NCBI RefSeq assembly: GCF_036248255.1
Contig: NZ_CP109178.1
Location: 8,871,001-8,935,000 of the forward strand
DNA: 64,000 nt
Source: Streptomyces sp. NBC_01717
GTDB taxonomy: Bacteria > Actinomycetota > Actinomycetes > Streptomycetales > Streptomycetaceae
Direction: 5' to 3'
The notes beneath the pieces were generated by a model. It ran no database searches, was not told the origin of the DNA, and saw only the letters and a list, made by a program, of their open reading frames with translations. Position 1 is the first letter of the stretch; each line of letters opens with the position of its first letter. The position numbers and the translations under genes were made by a program. Shown here piece after piece: positions 1 to 7,843 of this stretch.

Positions 1-2
1 CA

Positions 3-845
3 GGCCGCAGCCCGGCCGGTTACCGCCTTTACGACATCGACGCCGTTGCGCGCCTGGACTTCGTGCGGACTCTTCGTGCTCTGGGGCTGGACCTGCCCAC
101 GATCCGCAAGGTCGTGGACCGGGAACTGCCGCTGTCCGAGGTTGCCGCAGCGCACGCCGAAGCACTGGCGGTGCAGATCCGCACCTTGCGCCTGCGGCGC
201 GCGGTGTTGACGGCGGTGGCCAGGCGCGGGCCCACCCCTGAGGAGATGGATCTCATGCACAGACTCGCCAAGCTCTCCGAAAAGGAACGCGGAGGCCTGA
301 TCGCCGAATTCCTCGACGACGTCTTCGCCCACCTGCATGCCGACCCCGCATTCACGGCGGTGATCCGCACGATGACGCCTGAGCTGCCGGACGACCCCGA
401 GGCGGAGCAGGTCGAGGCGTGGGTGGAGCTGGCCGAACTGTCCCAGGATCCGGACTTCCGCGCCGCTGTGCGGCGGATGGCGGACGACCAGGCGGCCGAG
501 CGCGCCGCGGGTGACACCGCGGTGGTGCGCCGCGACCTTGCCGCATTCGTCCGTGACCAGGTCGGCCCCGCCCTGGCAGCGGGCGTCGCCCCCGCCTCAC
601 CCGAGGCCGGTCCTGTCGTCGCCGCGCTCACGGCTCACTACGCGTGCATCTCCGGTCACGGGGATGACAGCGATCTCCGGCGCCGGCTGCTGACCCGGCT
701 GGAGACTGTGAACGACCCGCGCAGGGAACAGTATTTTCAGCTCCTGGCCGTGATCAACGGCTGGCCGGCCCCACAAAGTCTGACCACGGTGTTCGACTGG
801 TCCATCCAGGCATTGCGTGCCCGGATACAGCGGGCAGGGCCGTGA
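3..845 (+). CDS. MerR-family transcriptional regulator, 5' end outside window
   Basis: The frame is open from the first bases of the window, so the N-terminus is missing. The first visible residues (GYRLYD, then a helix running into LDLPTIRKVVD) match the second half of a MerR winged helix, which binds a promoter spacer as a dimer. A leucine-rich coiled-coil (about 20 residues beyond, LRLRRAVLTAVARR) follows, as expected for the MerR dimerisation helix. The remaining ~200 residues are an alpha-helical effector region of the type seen in long MerR proteins that sense small molecules; no metal-binding cysteines are visible. GTG at 63 is an internal codon, not the start. It ends shortly before the leader of the ABC-F gene, but nothing in the sequence shows that it controls that gene. 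Confidence 0.8.
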   Translation, partial: GRSPAGYRLYDIDAVARLDFVRTLRALGLDLPTIRKVVDRELPLSEVAAAHAEALAVQIRTLRLRRAVLTAVARRGPTPEEMDLMHRLAKLSEKERGGLIAEFLDDVFAHLHADPAFTAVIRTMTPELPDDPEAEQVEAWVELAELSQDPDFRAAVRRMADDQAAERAAGDTAVVRRDLAAFVRDQVGPALAAGVAPASPEAGPVVAALTAHYACISGHGDDSDLRRRLLTRLETVNDPRREQYFQLLAVINGWPAPQSLTTVFDWSIQALRARIQRAGP

Positions 846-993
846 TCGCATCGCCGGTGAACCGGTCGCGGGCGGGCGACGGCACCCCGGGGCCGCCCCT
901 GGGCACTACGACCGTACCCGCCAGGACACGAGGTGCCGGACACCGAGTGGGCGGTTGAGGTACAGTTCTTGAGTCCTGTTGTCTCCGATAGAG

Positions 994-1116
994 GTGGACG
1001 TTGCGCATCTGAGGTTCGCGATCATCGCGCGGTACGGCATCAGCCGTACGCCCGTCACGCTGCTGCCGGCTTTCTTGCCGCCCGTGACCCCGCGTGGATG
1101 CGACCTCGGTGCATGA
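994..1116 (+). CDS. putative 40-aa leader peptide upstream of ABC-F gene
   Basis: A small open frame starts with GTG at 994 and stops with TGA at 1114-1116, just ahead of a terminator-like hairpin. Its peptide begins VDVAHLRFAIIARYG and contains SRTPVTLLPAFLPP. The stop overlaps an ATG (ATGA at 1113-1116) that is in frame with the downstream ABC-F gene. Antibiotic-resistance ABC-F genes are commonly controlled by ribosome stalling on a leader peptide, so this frame is a reasonable candidate. The ribosome-binding site is weak (GATAGAG directly before GTG), and translation is inferred, not shown. Confidence 0.4.
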   Translation: MDVAHLRFAIIARYGISRTPVTLLPAFLPPVTPRGCDLGA

Positions 1117-1133
1117 GCCGTCCTTCACCCTTC

Positions 1134-1154
1134 GGAGGGCCACACCTCCTTTTT
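1134..1154 (+). terminator. candidate transcription attenuator before ABC-F gene
   Basis: GGAGG (1134-1138) can pair with CCTCC (1145-1149) and is followed directly by TTTTT (1150-1154), a rare intrinsic-terminator arrangement for this GC-rich genome. The same GGAGG segment overlaps an alternative hairpin, CCCT-TCGG-AGGG at 1128-1139, so the two structures exclude each other. It lies 18 bases after the leader peptide stop and about 70 bases before the ABC-F start. Confidence 0.5.
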
Positions 1155-1226
1155 GTTCCCGGTTCGGTCGCCGCGTGGTGCTCGCATACGAAGCCCCCTG
1201 CCCCTGCGCTTGCGACTGCGAGAATC

Positions 1227-2891
1227 ATGATGACCAACCCCATTGCGCCCAGCACCTCCGTGACCTGCTCCGCCATGTCCTTCCAGTGGCCGGATGGCAC
1301 GACCGTCTTCGACGGGCTCTCCCTCACCATCGGCCGGGGCCGCACCGGCCTCGCGGGCGCCAACGGCACCGGCAAGTCCACCTTGCTGAGACTGCTGGCC
1401 GGCCAACTGCGTCCCTCGCAGGGGTCGGTGACCGTCGGCGGCAGCCTCGCCTACCTGCCGCAGAACATCACGCTCGACACGACGCTCCGCGTCGACCAGG
1501 CCCTGGGCATCGCCGGGCGGCGTGCGGCGCTGCGCGCCATCGAGGCCGGAGACGTGAGCATCGAGCACTTCGAGACGATCGGCGACGACTGGGACGTCGA
1601 GGAGCGGGCCCTGGCAACACTCGGCTCGCTCGGACTCCACGACGTCGAACTGGACCGCACCGTAGGCCAGATGTCCGGCGGAGAGACCGTTCTGCTGCGC
1701 CTGGCCGCCCTGCTGCTGGAGCGCCCCGACGTACTCCTGCTCGACGAGCCGACCAACAACCTTGACCTGTTCGCACGGCGTCGGCTCTACGAAGCCGTCG
1801 ACTCCTGGCGCTCCGGAGTACTGGTCGTCGTCAGCCACGACCGTGAGCTGCTGGAGCGGGTGGACCGTATCGCCGAACTGCGCTCCGGATCAGTGAGTTG
1901 GTACGGGGGCGGCTGGTCCGCCTACGAGGCGGCGGTGGCCACCCAGCAGGAAGCAGCCGGCCGGATGCTGCGGGTCGCCGAGGCGGATGTCCGCCGGCAG
2001 AAACGCGAACTGGAGGAGGCCCGGATCAAGGCGGCGCGACGCCAGCGGCACAGCAAGAAGATGGACGCCGAGCGTCGGGCCCCGAGAATTGTCGCCGGTG
2101 AGCGCAAGCGGTCCGCGCAGGAGTCGGCGGACAAGCTCCGCGGCCTGCAGGAGGACCGACTTCATGAGGCGCGCGAGCGGCGCGAGGAGGCCGCGGACGC
2201 GGTGCACAACGACGCCGAGATCAGGGTGAGCCTGCCCCATACCGCCGTGCCCGCCGGCCGCACCGTCCTGAGTCTGCACGACCTGAGCCTCCGGTTCGGC
2301 AAGCTGCGCGAAGGCAACCTCCAGGTGCACGGGCCCGAACGCATCGCTCTGGTCGGGCGCAACGGAGCCGGAAAGACCTCTCTGCTGCGCACCCTCACCG
2401 GGGAGCTGGCACCGCTGTCCGGTGAGGCCAGGACATGTGTGCCGCTGCGGTTCCTACCGCAGCGCCTGGATGTACTGGACGAGGAGCTGAGTGTCGCAGC
2501 GAACGTGGCACGCCTGGCGCCCGGCGTCACCGACAACCACATCCGCTCCCAGCTCGCGCGGTTCCTGTTCAAGGGGGCACGCGCGGAACAGCCGGCGGGC
2601 ACCCTGTCGGGCGGCGAACGCTTCCGGGCCGCCCTCGCGGCGACCATGCTCGCCGCACCGGCCCCGCAGTTGCTCATGCTGGACGAGCCCACCAACAACC
2701 TCGACGTGGCCAGCGTGCGACAGCTGACGAGCGCGCTCGACTCCTACCAGGGCGCGCTCCTGATCGCCAGCCACGACCTGACCTTCCTCGAATCGGCGGG
2801 CATCACCCGCTGGTTGCTCCTCGGCGAGGAGGTCCAGGAGACGAGCGCCGAAGAGGTCCGCGACCTGCTCGAAGCGCCAGAGGCCGGTTGA
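1227..2891 (+). CDS. ABC-F family ATPase (ribosome-associated, antibiotic-resistance type)
   Basis: This 554-residue protein has two ATP-binding cassettes and no membrane domain, the layout of ABC-F factors that bind the ribosomal E site rather than transporting. Cassette 1 has Walker A GANGTGKS (about residues 44-51), signature MSGGE and Walker B VLLLDEPTNNLD. Cassette 2 has GRNGAGKT, LSGGE and LLMLDEPTNNLD. Between them is a long charged helical linker (the KRELEEARIKAARRQR region), corresponding to the P-site tRNA interaction motif that determines antibiotic protection. Tandem ATGs at 1227 and 1230 are the likely start; longer in-frame extensions run through the leader hairpin. Expression is probably controlled by the upstream leader and attenuator. 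Which drug, if any, it protects against cannot be told from sequence. Confidence 0.9.
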   Translation: MMTNPIAPSTSVTCSAMSFQWPDGTTVFDGLSLTIGRGRTGLAGANGTGKSTLLRLLAGQLRPSQGSVTVGGSLAYLPQNITLDTTLRVDQALGIAGRRAALRAIEAGDVSIEHFETIGDDWDVEERALATLGSLGLHDVELDRTVGQMSGGETVLLRLAALLLERPDVLLLDEPTNNLDLFARRRLYEAVDSWRSGVLVVVSHDRELLERVDRIAELRSGSVSWYGGGWSAYEAAVATQQEAAGRMLRVAEADVRRQKRELEEARIKAARRQRHSKKMDAERRAPRIVAGERKRSAQESADKLRGLQEDRLHEARERREEAADAVHNDAEIRVSLPHTAVPAGRTVLSLHDLSLRFGKLREGNLQVHGPERIALVGRNGAGKTSLLRTLTGELAPLSGEARTCVPLRFLPQRLDVLDEELSVAANVARLAPGVTDNHIRSQLARFLFKGARAEQPAGTLSGGERFRAALAATMLAAPAPQLLMLDEPTNNLDVASVRQLTSALDSYQGALLIASHDLTFLESAGITRWLLLGEEVQETSAEEVRDLLEAPEAG

Positions 2892-2921
2892 ACGTCCCCG
2901 CAGGGCGGATGAGCCCGGAGC

Positions 2922-3812
2922 TCACTGGTCCGGTGCCTGCGTGGCCTCGGCGGCGGCAGCCGTGCCGGTGTCGGTACGCGCAGCCGGCGCCGGGGGAGCG
3001 GCCAGGTGCGCGAGCATCTGAAGCCGTTCCCCTGTGGGGGAGCCGGGCTCGGCATGGTAGGCGACAAGCATCTGACCAGGGGCGCCGGGAAGCGCGAGCT
3101 TTTCGTAGTGGAGATCGAGAGGACCGACCTGAGGGTGGAGCAGGCGGCTGACTCCGCTCGTCTTCTGGCGTACGTCCTGGCGGGCCCAGAGCGTGCGGAA
3201 ACGCTCGCTGTGCAGGCTGAGTTCGCCGATCAGCTCGACGAGCTCGGGGTCGTCGACGGCGGCTGCGCTGACCGACCGCAAGTAGGCGACGGCCTTGGCG
3301 GTCATCTTGTCCCAGTCCCGGTAGAACTCGCGCATTTCCGGTTCGAGGAATGCGGCTCGCAGTGCGTTGATCCCCGGCGCGAAGAGGGGGTTGAGTGCGA
3401 TGGCCATCGGGTTCGTGGCCAGCGTGGTCATGTAGCGGCCATGGACGAGGGCGGGCGTGGTGGGCCAGCCGTCGATCATGTTCTGGATGCTCGCGCTCAC
3501 CCTCTCCGGGCGGGAGGTCCTGCGCGTGGCGGTCCGGGGCGAGTGGGCGAGCGCGTGCATGTACACGAGGGCATCGGCTTCGAGCCGCAAGGCGTCGGCG
3601 ATGCTGTCGAGGACCTGGTCGGAGGGGTGCCGGTCGCGGCCCTGTTCCAGACGCAGGTAGTACTCGGCGCTGATGCCGGCGAGCAGGGCGACTTCCTCCC
3701 GGCGCAGACCGGGCACCCGTCGGCGCTCTCCGGCGGGCAGTCCGACATCCTCGGGGCGCACCTGTTCGCGGCGTGCTCGCAAGTAGTCACCCAGCTTGCT
3801 CGCTGTTGCCAT
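2922..3812 (-). CDS. XRE-family regulator with MmyB-like ligand domain
   Basis: The 296-residue product starts at ATG 3812 (MATASKLGDYLRARR). Residues about 5-75 form a helix-turn-helix with the family hallmark RRVPGLRREEVALLAGIS followed by YYLRLEQGRD. The rest matches the MmyB-like PAS-type ligand-binding domain (for example FYRDWD and a C-terminal GSPTGERLQMLA). It is transcribed away from the SDR gene at 3987, and the 174-bp gap holds an inverted repeat at 3847-3871. In Streptomyces such regulators usually repress the adjacent dehydrogenase and themselves. A second pair with the same layout lies at 39.0-40.7 kb. Confidence 0.88.
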   Translation of the reverse strand: MATASKLGDYLRARREQVRPEDVGLPAGERRRVPGLRREEVALLAGISAEYYLRLEQGRDRHPSDQVLDSIADALRLEADALVYMHALAHSPRTATRRTSRPERVSASIQNMIDGWPTTPALVHGRYMTTLATNPMAIALNPLFAPGINALRAAFLEPEMREFYRDWDKMTAKAVAYLRSVSAAAVDDPELVELIGELSLHSERFRTLWARQDVRQKTSGVSRLLHPQVGPLDLHYEKLALPGAPGQMLVAYHAEPGSPTGERLQMLAHLAAPPAPAARTDTGTAAAAEATQAPDQ

Positions 3813-3846
3813 GAATCCCAGGGTAGGTCCCGTCGGCCGCCGCATC

Positions 3847-3871
3847 CTGTCCCTGTCGGTACCAGGGACAG
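3847..3871. promoter_or_regulatory. inverted-repeat operator between XRE regulator and SDR gene
   Basis: CTGTCCCTG (3847-3855) and CAGGGACAG (3863-3871) form a perfect 9-bp inverted repeat around a 7-bp spacer, TCGGTAC. It sits 35 bp upstream of the XRE start and 116 bp upstream of the SDR start. The CCCTG/CAGGG half-sites recur in the gap of the second XRE/SDR pair at 39921-39948, which supports a role as the binding site of these regulators. Confidence 0.6.
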
Positions 3872-3986
3872 CGGGGCCTGGTCGCCCTGGCTGGCCGAAT
3901 CTAGCGTGAACAGGAACCAGCCGCAGGCACCCGGAGTCCGGCTGCGGCACACAACGCCACGCGAACAGAGATGAGCACGTCGCACC

Positions 3987-4925
3987 ATGACCGACCTCCT
4001 GCGTACGCCCTTCGGATTCTCCTCGACAGCCGACGACGTGATCGCCGGGATCGACCTCACAGGACGGCGTGCGTTGGTCACCGGCGCGACTTCCGGACTC
4101 GGGGTCGAGACCGCGCGCACCCTGGCCGCAGCGGGCGCCGAAGTGGTCCTCGGAGTCCGGCGCCGCGAAGCCGGTGACCGCATCGCCGCACAGATCACCG
4201 AACGGACCGGTAACCCCCTGGTGAGCGCCCGCGCACTCGACCTCGCCGATCTGCGGTCGGTGACCGCATTCGTCGCGTCCTGGGACGGTCCCCTGCACAT
4301 CCTGATCAACAACGCCGGGATCATGGCGCTGCCCGAGCTGGAAGTGACCCCGGAGGGGCACGAACTCCAGTTCGCCACGAACTACCTCGGTCACTTCGCC
4401 CTGACCAGTGGCCTGCATGACGCACTCGCCGCGGCTTCCGGCGCCCGGATCGTCTCGGTCAGCTCGAGCGCGCACCTGTTCTCACCGGTGATCTTCGACG
4501 ACCTGGACTTCCGGTTCCGCCCCTACGACCGGTGGGCGGCCTACGCCCAGTCCAAGACCGCCGATGTGCTGCTCGCGGTGGAAGCCGACCGTCGGTGGTC
4601 GCACGAGGGCATTCTCGCCAACGCCCTCAACCCCGGGGCGATCGCCACCGGGCTGCAGAAGCACACCGGTGGCCTGCAGACCCCCGTCGACAAGCAGAAG
4701 ACGCCCGCGCAGGGCGCCGCCACCTCTGTGCTGCTCGCCGCATCACCCCTGGTCGAGAGCGTCGGCGGCCGCTACTTCGAGGACTGCAACGAAGCCCCGG
4801 TCCTGCGTGGCAAGCCCGTCATGTTCGGTGGCGGAGTCGCCCCTTGGGCACTCGACGCCTACAACGCGGAGCGGCTGTGGGACACCTCGACCGATCTCGT
4901 CGCACGTGCCACGACCGTGCGCTGA
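3987..4925 (+). CDS. short-chain dehydrogenase/reductase (extended-loop, RDH/WW-oxidoreductase-like)
   Basis: The 312-residue protein has the Rossmann cofactor motif TGATSGLG (residues 32-39), the NNAGIM structural motif, a catalytic Ser in VSVSSSAH and the YAQSK active-site pair. Length and the EVTPEGHELQFATNYLGHF region match the retinol-dehydrogenase-like SDRs, which use NADP(H) to interconvert alcohols and ketones; the real substrate is unknown. ATG 3987 follows CACC with only weak upstream purines. It is divergent from the XRE-MmyB regulator and is probably its target. A strong hairpin lies downstream. Confidence 0.88.
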   Translation: MTDLLRTPFGFSSTADDVIAGIDLTGRRALVTGATSGLGVETARTLAAAGAEVVLGVRRREAGDRIAAQITERTGNPLVSARALDLADLRSVTAFVASWDGPLHILINNAGIMALPELEVTPEGHELQFATNYLGHFALTSGLHDALAAASGARIVSVSSSAHLFSPVIFDDLDFRFRPYDRWAAYAQSKTADVLLAVEADRRWSHEGILANALNPGAIATGLQKHTGGLQTPVDKQKTPAQGAATSVLLAASPLVESVGGRYFEDCNEAPVLRGKPVMFGGGVAPWALDAYNAERLWDTSTDLVARATTVR

Positions 4926-4996
4926 GAACCTGACCGTCTCCTTGCAGATCGCTCTCCTTGCCCCACCGCGTCGACACCGAGGCCGGTTTCCGGTCG

Positions 4997-5048
4997 CCGC
5001 AGGGTCACGCCGCAACCATCGTCCGACGGCTGCGACGTGACCCTGCGG
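4997..5048. terminator. bidirectional hairpin terminator
   Basis: CCGCAGGGTCACG (4997-5009) pairs with CGTGACCCTGCGG (5036-5048), with a further 4-bp CGCA/TGCG stem inside. It lies between the convergent SDR and SLATT-like genes and needs no other explanation than termination in both directions. Confidence 0.65.
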
Positions 5049-5062
5049 GCTGTCTCGGAGTC

Positions 5063-5995
5063 TCAGAGGGTTGGGAGACCTGTCTCGGGATGCTGGGCTC
5101 CGATATGTGGCTGCGCCGTGTCTGCGGCTCGTACATGGGTCGAATCGAGGACCACCGGTGAAGGACCCGCGGGCCTTGTTCGGCTGTTGCGTCCAACTTC
5201 GCCCGGTGAATTCTCCCCGCGGACCTCGGTCCGGGGCCGGACCGGGAGCGGCGGACGATGCACGGTGGACGTCGGAGCCTCGGAGTACGGCGGCACCTGC
5301 TGCGCTGCGCCCCCGCTCTTCAACACGTAAATGAGCGCGGCGATGACGGCCTCGTCATCGACGCTCGGTGTGCGGGCGAGCTGCGGGCGCGTTCTCACCG
5401 ACGGCAACAACGGCCGTGCGATCTCCCGCAATCCGCCCGGAACACTCCATCCACGTCGCCCGATTTCCTTGATCCGCTCCAGGGCGTACGCGTGGTCCGT
5501 GTGTCCGTCTCCGGCCGGAAGCGCCAGGGCATCCCTGCGCTCCTGGATGCGCTCGAACTGGCAGATGATGTCTGCTACTTGGGATGGGTCTTTCAAGGCT
5601 CCGGTGGCGAGCTGCTCCTTTGCCTCCAGAAGTTCGCGGTACATCGCTCCGTATGTGCTGCACAGCTTGATGGATTCGTCCCCGCGATCGCTCAGGCCGA
5701 TGGCATGGGGGGCGACGATGGCCAACGCGGCGAGACCCGACAGGACCGAGATGAGCACCTGCGCAGTGAGGTGCGACGACTCTCCGATGACGGGCCAGGC
5801 CAGGAGCCCTGTGATAAGGCTGAGTGCTGCGGCGGTGGAGGTGTACAGACGGACTTTCTGCACCAGCCGAGCCGCTTCCCTCGGCATTCTGTTTGCCCAG
5901 TAGCCGGCACTTTCGATGGTTTCCTCAAGCCGCTGCGACATTGCTGCGTCAGCCGGGTTCTTCGACCCTCTGAAAATCTTGGACAGGAGTTTCAT
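5063..5995 (-). CDS. SLATT-like two-transmembrane protein
   Basis: The start at ATG 5995 is set by GAGAGG just upstream; product 310 residues. After a soluble helical N-terminus (about 1-50) there are two hydrophobic segments, about 53-70 and 76-98, separated by a short polar loop, then a charged helical stretch (CSTYGAMYRELLEAKEQL, about 112-130) with a coiled-coil look. This order matches SLATT domains, predicted pore-forming effectors associated with nucleotide-sensing systems such as SMODS and SLOG. The C-terminal ~100 residues are proline- and arginine-rich and probably disordered. No nucleotidyltransferase, SLOG, TIR or nuclease gene lies next to it, so any role in defence or cell death is inference. 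It faces a terminator shared with the SDR gene. Confidence 0.6.
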   Translation of the reverse strand: MKLLSKIFRGSKNPADAAMSQRLEETIESAGYWANRMPREAARLVQKVRLYTSTAAALSLITGLLAWPVIGESSHLTAQVLISVLSGLAALAIVAPHAIGLSDRGDESIKLCSTYGAMYRELLEAKEQLATGALKDPSQVADIICQFERIQERRDALALPAGDGHTDHAYALERIKEIGRRGWSVPGGLREIARPLLPSVRTRPQLARTPSVDDEAVIAALIYVLKSGGAAQQVPPYSEAPTSTVHRPPLPVRPRTEVRGENSPGEVGRNSRTRPAGPSPVVLDSTHVRAADTAQPHIGAQHPETGLPTL

Positions 5996-6443
5996 GACAC
6001 CTCTCACGATCGGAGGGCGGTGGGTGAACAGTGACATCCCCGGCTCGTACTTCTCGACACCAACGCACATACAGTCGTTTTAATGACCTGGGTGGAGCAG
6101 TGCGGGTTGTTTCGGCTGTTTCGTCGGTGGTCGAGCCGCTCGTCATCCGAATCCGTGACCGGTGCTCACAGACTGCGGTAGCTGCCGGGGATGGCTGCCC
6201 CACCGGGTCGTGCCCGGTCGCTGGGTACTCCTGCGGGCCGCGCGCGCATTCCGTCACGCGTTCGGCGGTTACTTCGCGTGCGGGCCGTCATGTATGGGTT
6301 CGACGGGTTCGAGTCCGCCGTCCGCGACACACTTACGCCCGGCTGACGCTTGAAGTGGCATAGAGGGTGTGTAGGGGACCGGGATCGGGCTGCACGTGTA
6401 TGTGGCCCCCCGGAGGAGGCAACCGCCGAGAAGCTCCCCATGG
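5996..6443. other. intergenic region, no gene supported
   Basis: No convincing coding sequence. The left part holds the promoter region of the SLATT-like gene on the minus strand. Positions 6361-6443 belong to the left arm of a long inverted repeat shared with 19511-19596. A short hairpin (GACGG/CCGTC near 6309-6330) resembles a tRNA T-arm but no cloverleaf can be folded. Confidence 0.5.
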
Positions 6444-6480
6444 GGAAACCCCGGCCCGATTCCGACGGGCCGGGGTTTCC
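6444..6480. terminator. strong intrinsic hairpin terminator
   Basis: GGAAACCCCGGCCCG (6444-6458) and CGGGCCGGGGTTTCC (6466-6480) form a perfect 15-bp stem with a 7-base loop, 20 bp after the stop of the secreted-protein gene on the minus strand. Confidence 0.85.
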
Positions 6481-6500
6481 GTGTTGTGCGGGTGGGGCTG

Positions 6501-7037
6501 TTACCACTTGTTGCCGTAGTAGTGGTCCCGGACCACGCGGAAGCTGCCCACGACGCCATTGCGAACCTTCACGCCACCGCGGATCTGGCGGGTGAAGACG
6601 CCGTTGCTGGTGCTCCAGGGGCCGACAGTGGCGACAGGGGAGCCGTTGTCGCAGGTCGCCCCGCGGAAGACCTCGACGGTGTGACGGCTGTCGTTGCGGA
6701 CGTTGAAGCTCCGCGAGCCCAGCCCGCTGACCACAGTGATGCAGCCGTCCGGGTGGCCGGAGTACGTCCGCTCGTTGAAGTGGATCCTTCCCTCGTAGTG
6801 GTAGCCGCCGTGGCCGCCGCCGCCGTAGCCGCCGCCGTAGCCCTCGTTGCCCTTTCCTTCGTTCCCCTTCGCGGTTCCAGCGGTTCCACCGTCGCCGCCG
6901 AAGGGAGCTGCGGCAGGAGCCTGGATGGACGGGGCCGCCTGGGTGGAGCCGGCAGCCGATGCGTAGGTGATACCAGTTGTAGCGAGAACCGCGGCGCCAA
7001 CTACAGCGGCGGTCACTGCGACGGTACGCGTGGTCAT
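6501..7037 (-). CDS. small secreted protein, paralogue of 18890-19453
   Basis: The 178-residue product begins with a Sec signal (MTTRTVAVTAAVVGAAVLAT...YASA, about 1-28). A low-complexity Gly/Glu/Asn linker follows (repeats of GNEGKGNEG and GGGYGGGG, about 50-80), then a conserved ~95-residue domain containing GCITVVSGLGSRSFNVRNDS and VFRGATCDNGSPVATVGPWS, with two cysteines likely to pair. The domain looks like a compact beta protein; its function is unknown to me. The paralogue at 18890 is nearly identical in the C-terminal domain but has a longer linker. The gene ends at a very strong terminator, consistent with high expression. Confidence 0.85.
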   Translation of the reverse strand: MTTRTVAVTAAVVGAAVLATTGITYASAAGSTQAAPSIQAPAAAPFGGDGGTAGTAKGNEGKGNEGYGGGYGGGGHGGYHYEGRIHFNERTYSGHPDGCITVVSGLGSRSFNVRNDSRHTVEVFRGATCDNGSPVATVGPWSTSNGVFTRQIRGGVKVRNGVVGSFRVVRDHYYGNKW

Positions 7038-7566
7038 GTCACTTCTTTCTTCTCAGAGACGTCGGCTGGGATGCCGACCTGTGAATGAAAGTACGGATAG
7101 TCTGTTTATCTGCCAAATCCGACATGCCGGAAATATGAATTCTCACTCACTTGGCAGTACGCCGCTGATTCCGGAACGCGCAGGCGCACACCCGCACCGG
7201 CCTGAGCAACCGTCATCGGCCCCCACTTCCCGGCACCTTGACTGCTGTCGCGGCCTGTCGCACACCTCCGGCCGCACCATCACGAAGTCGCTGTGGCGAC
7301 GTCGGAGTACGACCACCACGGTTACGCGATCAATGGAGTGATTGGATCCCACTCGGTGTCAGTTCGCTCACGTTGCGGGGGTACTGGAATGGCGCGGGGA
7401 GAGGCCCTGCGAAGCAAGTGACAACGTGTCGGATGTGATCGAGTTGCTCTTGCACCGCCGAGAGGTCACCGGCTCGATACGCTTCGGCCCCACCACGCCC
7501 GTCGGCACCTTCACCCTCACCCTCGGACGGCCGCGCCGTCGTCGTCACCGTCCATCAGGAGCACCC
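7038..7566. other. 529-bp divergent intergenic region
   Basis: It separates the secreted-protein gene (minus) from the small gene at 7567 (plus). The stretch 7440-7500 (GAGAGGTCACCGGCTCGATA) has tRNA-like wording but cannot form a T-stem. I see no other structure. Confidence 0.4.
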
Positions 7567-7827
7567 ATGACCACCGAGCAGGAAGCCCGCGACGCCATCC
7601 GTCACGCGTTCGGCGACACGGCACACGTCGAGGTGGAGACCTTCCCCGGCGGAAACCTCTCCATCACCATCACCAAGGGCAAGCACGCGGCAACCATCGA
7701 CGGGCACCCCGAAAGCGGCTGGGGCTGGACCGTCGACCCGGGCGAGGACGACGGCTTCAGCGGCCACGAGAACGTTGCGACCACCCTCGACGAGGCGCTC
7801 GCCGACGTGCGCGCCGCACTCATCTGA
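7567..7827 (+). CDS. small conserved acidic protein of unknown function
   Basis: An 86-residue protein starting at ATG 7567 with AGGAGC 8 bases upstream. The sequence runs MTTEQEARDAIRHAFGDTAHVEVE, then short beta-like stretches (LSITITKGKHAATIDG) and an acidic C-terminus (DEALADVRAALI). No signal peptide, membrane segment or cofactor motif. It resembles small hypothetical proteins found in many Streptomyces genomes. Upstream in-frame codons extend to 7342, but the ribosome-binding site favours 7567. Confidence 0.65.
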   Translation: MTTEQEARDAIRHAFGDTAHVEVETFPGGNLSITITKGKHAATIDGHPESGWGWTVDPGEDDGFSGHENVATTLDEALADVRAALI

Positions 7828-7843
7828 CCCGGCCGGCCCGATG

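Larger units (their letters stand above)
6361..7037 (-). repeat. left arm of diverged inverted duplication (partner 18890-19596)
   Basis: Gene, terminator and about 80 bp of downstream sequence correspond in order and orientation to those at 18890-19596. The similarity ends at the shared ACACCCTCTA (complement of 6361-6370; 19587-19596). Stop-to-terminator spacing is 20 bp in both arms. Confidence 0.7.

Noticed and set aside
1227..2891. drug-efflux ABC transporter
   Set aside because: There is no transmembrane domain or permease gene; the twin-cassette ABC-F layout is clear.
6293..6335. tRNA-like wording (GGGTTCGACGGGTTCGAGTCC)
   Set aside because: Only two base pairs form next to the would-be T-loop, and no acceptor, D or anticodon stems are present.
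7440..7505. tRNA 3'-half or attachment-site remnant (GAGAGGTCACCGGCTCGATA … CCACCA)
   Set aside because: The T-stem does not pair and there is no integrase gene nearby.
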